Source: Candidatus Krumholzibacteriia bacterium
GTDB lineage: Bacteria; Krumholzibacteriota; Krumholzibacteriia; LZORAL124-64-63
DNA: 64,000 bases
Assembly (NCBI GenBank): GCA_016744705.1
Contig: JADGDU010000007.1
Location: forward strand, 111,106 to 175,105
Direction: 5' to 3'
The position numbers were made by a program, and so were the translations under genes. Below the pieces are notes generated by a model, which was given only the letters and a program-made list of their open reading frames with translations, was not told the origin of the DNA and searched no databases. Of this stretch, positions 61,225-64,000 are shown piece by piece; within the stretch, counting starts at the first letter, position 1, and the number at the start of each line of letters is the position of its first letter.

Positions 61225-61853
61225 ATGGAGTCCTAAATTTTTTGGGAAACGTCACCCGCCATCGGATACCGGAGAAAGTCTTGTGTTTTTTCGGCTCCAT
61301 TTCACAGTAACTTGAGCAGGATTTCGTGTTTCATGGGATGACAACCCTGATGGACACTATCTCTGGGTTGGGAAACCGGGGGAGTCATGGCCTGGGATAG
61401 CGGATTCTGGAGGGTGAAGGGTATTAAGGGTGCTGATTAGGCAATGGGGGCGGTATCGAGGTATTTGGCCATGATCTGAAGATGGGGAATGGGGTTTGCC
61501 TCTGAGAAGGTAGCGAACGACAGCCAATGCGCTGGTGGACGTGGCAAGTTTGGGAGGGGGCCCAACCCCATATGCAAGCCCTGGGACAAGGGGTCCATCC
61601 CAAATTCGCAGGCGACACTGAGGGCTGAAACTCGGGTTCGTCCCCGGATTGTTGGTTGGTTGCGTCGAATCAACAATCCGGGGGATTAGGCAACGAATTC
61701 TCGTTTTCGGGAGTGGGAAAGGGAATTTGGGAAATTATGTCTGGTTTCTTGACGGCATGGACGATAGAACTTATATTCCTTTCTCGCTCAAGCCGAATAG
61801 GCTCGTGCCGAATAGGTGCGGGCGGTGCTTGAAGCACAAAATTGAATATAGGT
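61225..61853. other. 629-bp intergenic region with a long perfect inverted repeat
   Basis: No coding sequence here is convincing: short open frames on both strands overlap each other and have no ribosome sites or family likeness. It holds the hybrid-kinase promoter at its left end and a 13-bp inverted repeat at 61642-61683. The final 170 bp should contain the promoter of the tRNA. Confidence 0.6.
61642..61683. repeat. 13-bp perfect inverted repeat with 16-base loop
   Basis: CCCCGGATTGTTG (61642-61654) pairs with CAACAATCCGGGG (61671-61683). No T tract follows on either strand, so it is not a standard terminator. It lies 170 bp upstream of the tRNA gene. Confidence 0.8.
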
Positions 61854-61928
61854 TCCTCGGTAGCTCAATGGTAGAGCATTCGGCTGTTAACCGAAATGTT
61901 GTAGGTTCAAGTCCTACCCGAGGAGCCA
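61854..61928 (+). tRNA. tRNA-Asn (anticodon GTT)
   Basis: A complete cloverleaf: acceptor stem TCCTCGG (61854-61860) with CCGAGGA (61918-61924), D-arm AGCTCAATGGTAGAGC, anticodon stem TTCGG/CCGAA with loop CTGTTAA and anticodon GTT at 61886-61888, T-arm with GGTTCAAGTCC, discriminator G, and encoded CCA at 61926-61928. tRNA genes are common integration sites, and the DNA past this 3' end becomes AT-rich. Confidence 0.98.
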
Positions 61929-62432
61929 AATTTTTTGGTAGGAACTTTTTATGGGTTTTTTGGCAGGCTGGATGGTCTGTCTTTTTTTGTGCGTATAAGT
62001 GTATGTAATCAAAGGGTTAGCGGGGACGACGATTCGGAATGACGTTTTTCTTAAAAATTTCTGCTTAACACAACTTCTGGAAATGACCCCGAAATCTCTC
62101 TCTGAGTCTTGAATTCTCTGCATTTTTGGGGCGAAAATTGCATTTTACTTAACACAAACTGGACCTTGTTGTCTGGTTTTGAACGGGAAGAAAGCTATCA
62201 GCCCTTTGGTTGATAAGGCCCCGCTGGTGTAATGGTGGGGGGGGGGGTTGTGTTTTAACCCATAAACGATCTCGATTTTGGTATGAGGCTTTCAGTTTCT
62301 GGGCTATAATAGGATCTTGCCTTACAGGTGTGCTAAGTCGTTAGATTTCAATGTGGGCGGAGTTTCTGGTAGGCACAGGTTGTTAGGCAACTATCGGAAA
62401 TATTCATTGACCCTTTGGAATGGGATTGCCAA
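61929..62432. other. AT-rich 504-bp tract with no supported gene
   Basis: Between the tRNA and the first unknown membrane protein. It holds one copy of the 45-bp direct repeat (62198-62242), an 11-base G run right after it, and two copies of CTTAACACAA about 86 bp apart (62064 and 62150 regions). Nothing in it looks coding. Confidence 0.6.
62198..62242 (+). repeat. 45-bp direct repeat, copy 1
   Basis: Matches copy 2 at 63561-63605 in 42 of 45 positions, same orientation, 1363 bp apart. It begins TCAGCCCTTTGGTTGATA and ends in a G run. Copy 1 lacks the T tract that follows copy 2. Confidence 0.9.
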
Positions 62433-63185
62433 TTACCTGCCTCTCATTCGGTGCATAACCGCCAACCGTTTATAACTCGAGTTACCAAACACATTGTTTC
62501 TTTGTTTACCAACAGGTGTATCGACACGCCGAGCGAGAAATTTTCCTGTTATTAATAAAATACTACCTATTGCAAAAACTATTCTGTGCAACCGAGATCT
62601 TTGTCTTGTTTTCTTATGTACCTCAAGTTCGGTAAAATTTACCAGTTTGACGACTTCACCAAATGCGACAATGATAGTATCTCGCCACGCCAACGCGTAT
62701 GGACTACTAAACGACAAATCCTGATTACGATCTCTTTCCTCTCTAAGGTAGAACTCAATGCGTTGGAGGTTCGAATTTATACGTTTAAGGCGAGGGACCG
62801 CCCTATCCGAATTTGGTGGCAGACCATAGTTGTGTTCAACGGTTCTTATCTGTGTCACCATAGTCCCGAGGAATTTTGCAGTATCTTGAGTACGAGACAA
62901 CCATTTTTCCCGTACCTCAGGCGAGTGGGACCAAGCAGCGCTGTAGAGCTCCAAAGAACTCTCGGAAAAATCGGTTCGACCAAAAAGAGCTCGATCTACT
63001 GACATCTCGAACTGATACATGTTTACCAAATCACGATATGCATATCCCGTCTGTACCGATTCCAATACTGTTTTGATTTGGTCCCCGACAGAATTCCATT
63101 TTTGCACATACCCCCAATCAACAACCCAGGCCCCCAGAATCATAGCCATGCCCACGATTTCCACTAATAGTGTGAATTTCTTCAT
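62433..63185 (-). CDS. Unrecognised membrane protein in AT-rich region
   Basis: A 250-residue protein with a hydrophobic N-terminal helix (LLVEIVGMAMILGAWVVDWGY), a helical soluble middle (about 30-185, with ERDRNQDLSFSSPYALAWRD) and a second membrane helix (LHRIVFAIGSILLITGKFLARR) before a basic tail. I do not recognise a family. Base composition and codon use are more AT-rich than the rest of the window. A weak AGGG lies upstream of the ATG. It is likely cargo of acquired DNA; one membrane topology is a long periplasmic or cytoplasmic loop between two anchors. Confidence 0.55.
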   Translation of the reverse strand: MKKFTLLVEIVGMAMILGAWVVDWGYVQKWNSVGDQIKTVLESVQTGYAYRDLVNMYQFEMSVDRALFGRTDFSESSLELYSAAWSHSPEVREKWLSRTQDTAKFLGTMVTQIRTVEHNYGLPPNSDRAVPRLKRINSNLQRIEFYLREERDRNQDLSFSSPYALAWRDTIIVAFGEVVKLVNFTELEVHKKTRQRSRLHRIVFAIGSILLITGKFLARRVDTPVGKQRNNVFGNSSYKRLAVMHRMRGR

Positions 63186-63252
63186 CTATTCTCTGCCCTT
63201 ACATGTCTAAAGTTGGCTTCACCTGCAAAGCCACTTGTTAGTCAACTCAAGC

Positions 63253-63471
63253 TCAGTTCTTGCGCATGCCCTGACTAAGGTAGCCTCCAAAATTAAAACC
63301 AATTACCGTCAGCAGTGCCGATTTGAGAAACTCAGGTATCTGTCCCTCTGGGTTCGTCAACACCAGATATGCCGTAGTGCAAACCAATATCAAGGCAAGC
63401 AAGTCACCAATATTGAAGATCTGCTTCGCCCAACTGAATTTATCTGTATGCTCTTTTGATGCGGCATGCAT
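63253..63471 (-). CDS. Small unrecognised two-helix membrane protein
   Basis: From the ATG at 63471 a 72-residue protein: a charged helix (MHAASKEHTDKFSWAKQIFNI), a membrane helix (DLLALILVCTTAYLVL), a short loop with NPEGQIPEF and a second helix (SALLTVIGFNFGGYL). The frame is open to 63780, but the upstream part crosses the second copy of the direct repeat, which also reads as a hairpin with a T tract, so I doubt that it is coding. There is no clear ribosome site for any start. The pattern of a polar helix before two short membrane helices is common in small phage- or island-borne proteins; no function can be given. Confidence 0.4.
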   Translation of the reverse strand: MHAASKEHTDKFSWAKQIFNIGDLLALILVCTTAYLVLTNPEGQIPEFLKSALLTVIGFNFGGYLSQGMRKN

Positions 63472-63560
63472 TTGCTGAATCAATTGGCTTTCGTTATCTG
63501 CGTAACTTGAATACTTTGATGTGTGCCTATTGAAAAGTCCATAACCAAGTTCATTCCCTG

Positions 63561-63605
63561 TCAGCCCTTTGGTTGATATGGCCCCGCTGCTGTAATGGTG
63601 GCGGG
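63561..63605 (+). repeat. 45-bp direct repeat, copy 2, followed by a T tract
   Basis: Copy of 62198-62242 with three mismatches. Here CCCGC pairs with GCGGG and is followed by seven T, so this copy can act as a weak rho-independent terminator on the plus strand. Confidence 0.9.
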
Positions 63606-63780
63606 TTTTTTTGTTTTTGGAAAACGCTAACTTTTGGATTTTCCGAAAATTGGGGAAGCTTACGCCTTCTGTTATTTGATATCTAGCGATAAAAAGTGCC
63701 CGGACCTCATTGGGTCCAGTTCCACGACAAGAGTCCAACTGCAATGTATTAAACGCCTTGCAGTGTTTTAAGAAAAACAA

Positions 63781-64000
63781 TAAACAGTCATTAGCGCCAC
63801 AATAAACAAGTTAAACTGCCGGGCATTGCAATTTATCAAAAGGCGCTGGGCCCACCTAGCATCGCTCCCAATAAAGAATTACAGCCCATGGGCTAAATCG
63901 AAAATCCCAAAGGTAATCCGTTCCAATAATATCCAATCATTCATGTAGCGCCTAATTAATATGTCCCCACTTCTCACAAAAAATCATGTGACACTTCGCC
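63781..64000. other. AT-rich end of window with no supported gene
   Basis: I see no credible coding sequence, RNA gene or strong hairpin here. It may be the upstream region of the minus-strand membrane protein genes. Confidence 0.5.

Noticed and set aside
61437..61689. Open frames on both strands upstream of the tRNA.
   Set aside because: They overlap each other, have no ribosome sites, and are crossed by the 13-bp inverted repeat.
62235..62246. Run of 11 G as a phase-variation tract.
   Set aside because: It is not inside or just before a gene. It could also be a sequencing artefact.
63205..63243. Imperfect inverted repeat between the two unknown membrane genes, with GTTAGTC at one side, resembling an integron attC site. 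GTTAGAT and GTTAGGC occur near 62340 and 62380.
   Set aside because: It is only 39 bp long, the core heptamers do not fit RYYYAAC/GTTRRRY on both sides, and no partner sites or integrase are seen.
1..64000. CRISPR arrays, prophage modules or classic defence systems.
   Set aside because: No regularly spaced repeats, phage structural genes, integrases or recognisable defence proteins were found.

Overview
The window comes from a Gram-negative (diderm), flagellated, chemotactic bacterium with a moderately GC-rich, tightly packed genome. Outer-membrane barrels of several kinds (Omp85/D15, FadL-like, TorF-like), lipoproteins, LysM amidase, MraY/MurG, flagellin and a full CheA-W-R-D-Y-X-B set are all present. 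A membrane-anchored AraC regulator, Npt-type nucleotide carrier, DUF4136 and DUF3179 lipoproteins and a ubiD-ubiE-ubiX-ubiA cluster (most likely the late futalosine menaquinone route) fit an uncultured lineage of the FCB type better than a proteobacterium. That assignment is inference; there is no rRNA in the window.

Layout: 1-7.5 kb holds a Na/Pi cotransporter (cut by the window edge), a LysM amidase with an apparent AUU start, a zinc ribbon, a DnaQ-like exonuclease, a pseudopilin coupled to an HDOD protein, a Bax-inhibitor-1 protein and flagellin behind a sigma-28-like promoter. 7.7-18.4 kb is envelope biology: lipoproteins, an outer-membrane barrel, an M48 protease, a MurG fused to a HEAT-repeat domain, MraY, a GH3 hydrolase, a membrane AraC regulator and two barrel proteins. 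18.5-26.9 kb holds an isocitrate/isopropylmalate-type dehydrogenase, a decayed 1.15-kb insertion sequence with clear terminal inverted repeats, an unknown secreted protein, a GT-C-like membrane protein, a 5'-nucleotidase, an AIM24 protein and an ACT protein. 26.9-36.4 kb holds an HDOD-REC-GGDEF protein, a SEC-C protein, the quinone operon, a beta-propeller, a DUF3179 lipoprotein with an in-frame UGA at the conserved CPLC cysteine (a selenoprotein candidate) and a TorF-like porin. 36.5-44.4 kb holds an Hpt protein, two RNA methyltransferases and a four-gene operon of NlpC lipoprotein, Omp85 barrel, secreted kinase-like protein and Npt nucleotide carrier. 44.4-52.4 kb is the chemotaxis operon, bounded by a sigma-28-like promoter and a terminator. 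52.3-61.2 kb holds an Ogt-AlkA fusion, GNAT, an RlmL-like methyltransferase, a secreted protein, a zf-TFIIB protein, a PHP hydrolase and a large hybrid kinase. Beyond a tRNA-Asn at 61.9 kb the DNA becomes AT-rich, carries only unrecognised membrane proteins and contains a 45-bp direct repeat, so it looks acquired.

The most notable points are: (1) the DUF3179 protein with UGA in place of Cys and a SECIS-like hairpin at the right distance; (2) the operon joining an exported kinase-like protein to a nucleotide carrier and an Omp85 barrel, which suggests phosphorylation outside the cytoplasm; (3) the MurG-HEAT fusion next to MraY, apart from any dcw cluster; (4) the AUU start of the amidase; (5) the repeat-flanked AT-rich tract next to tRNA-Asn.
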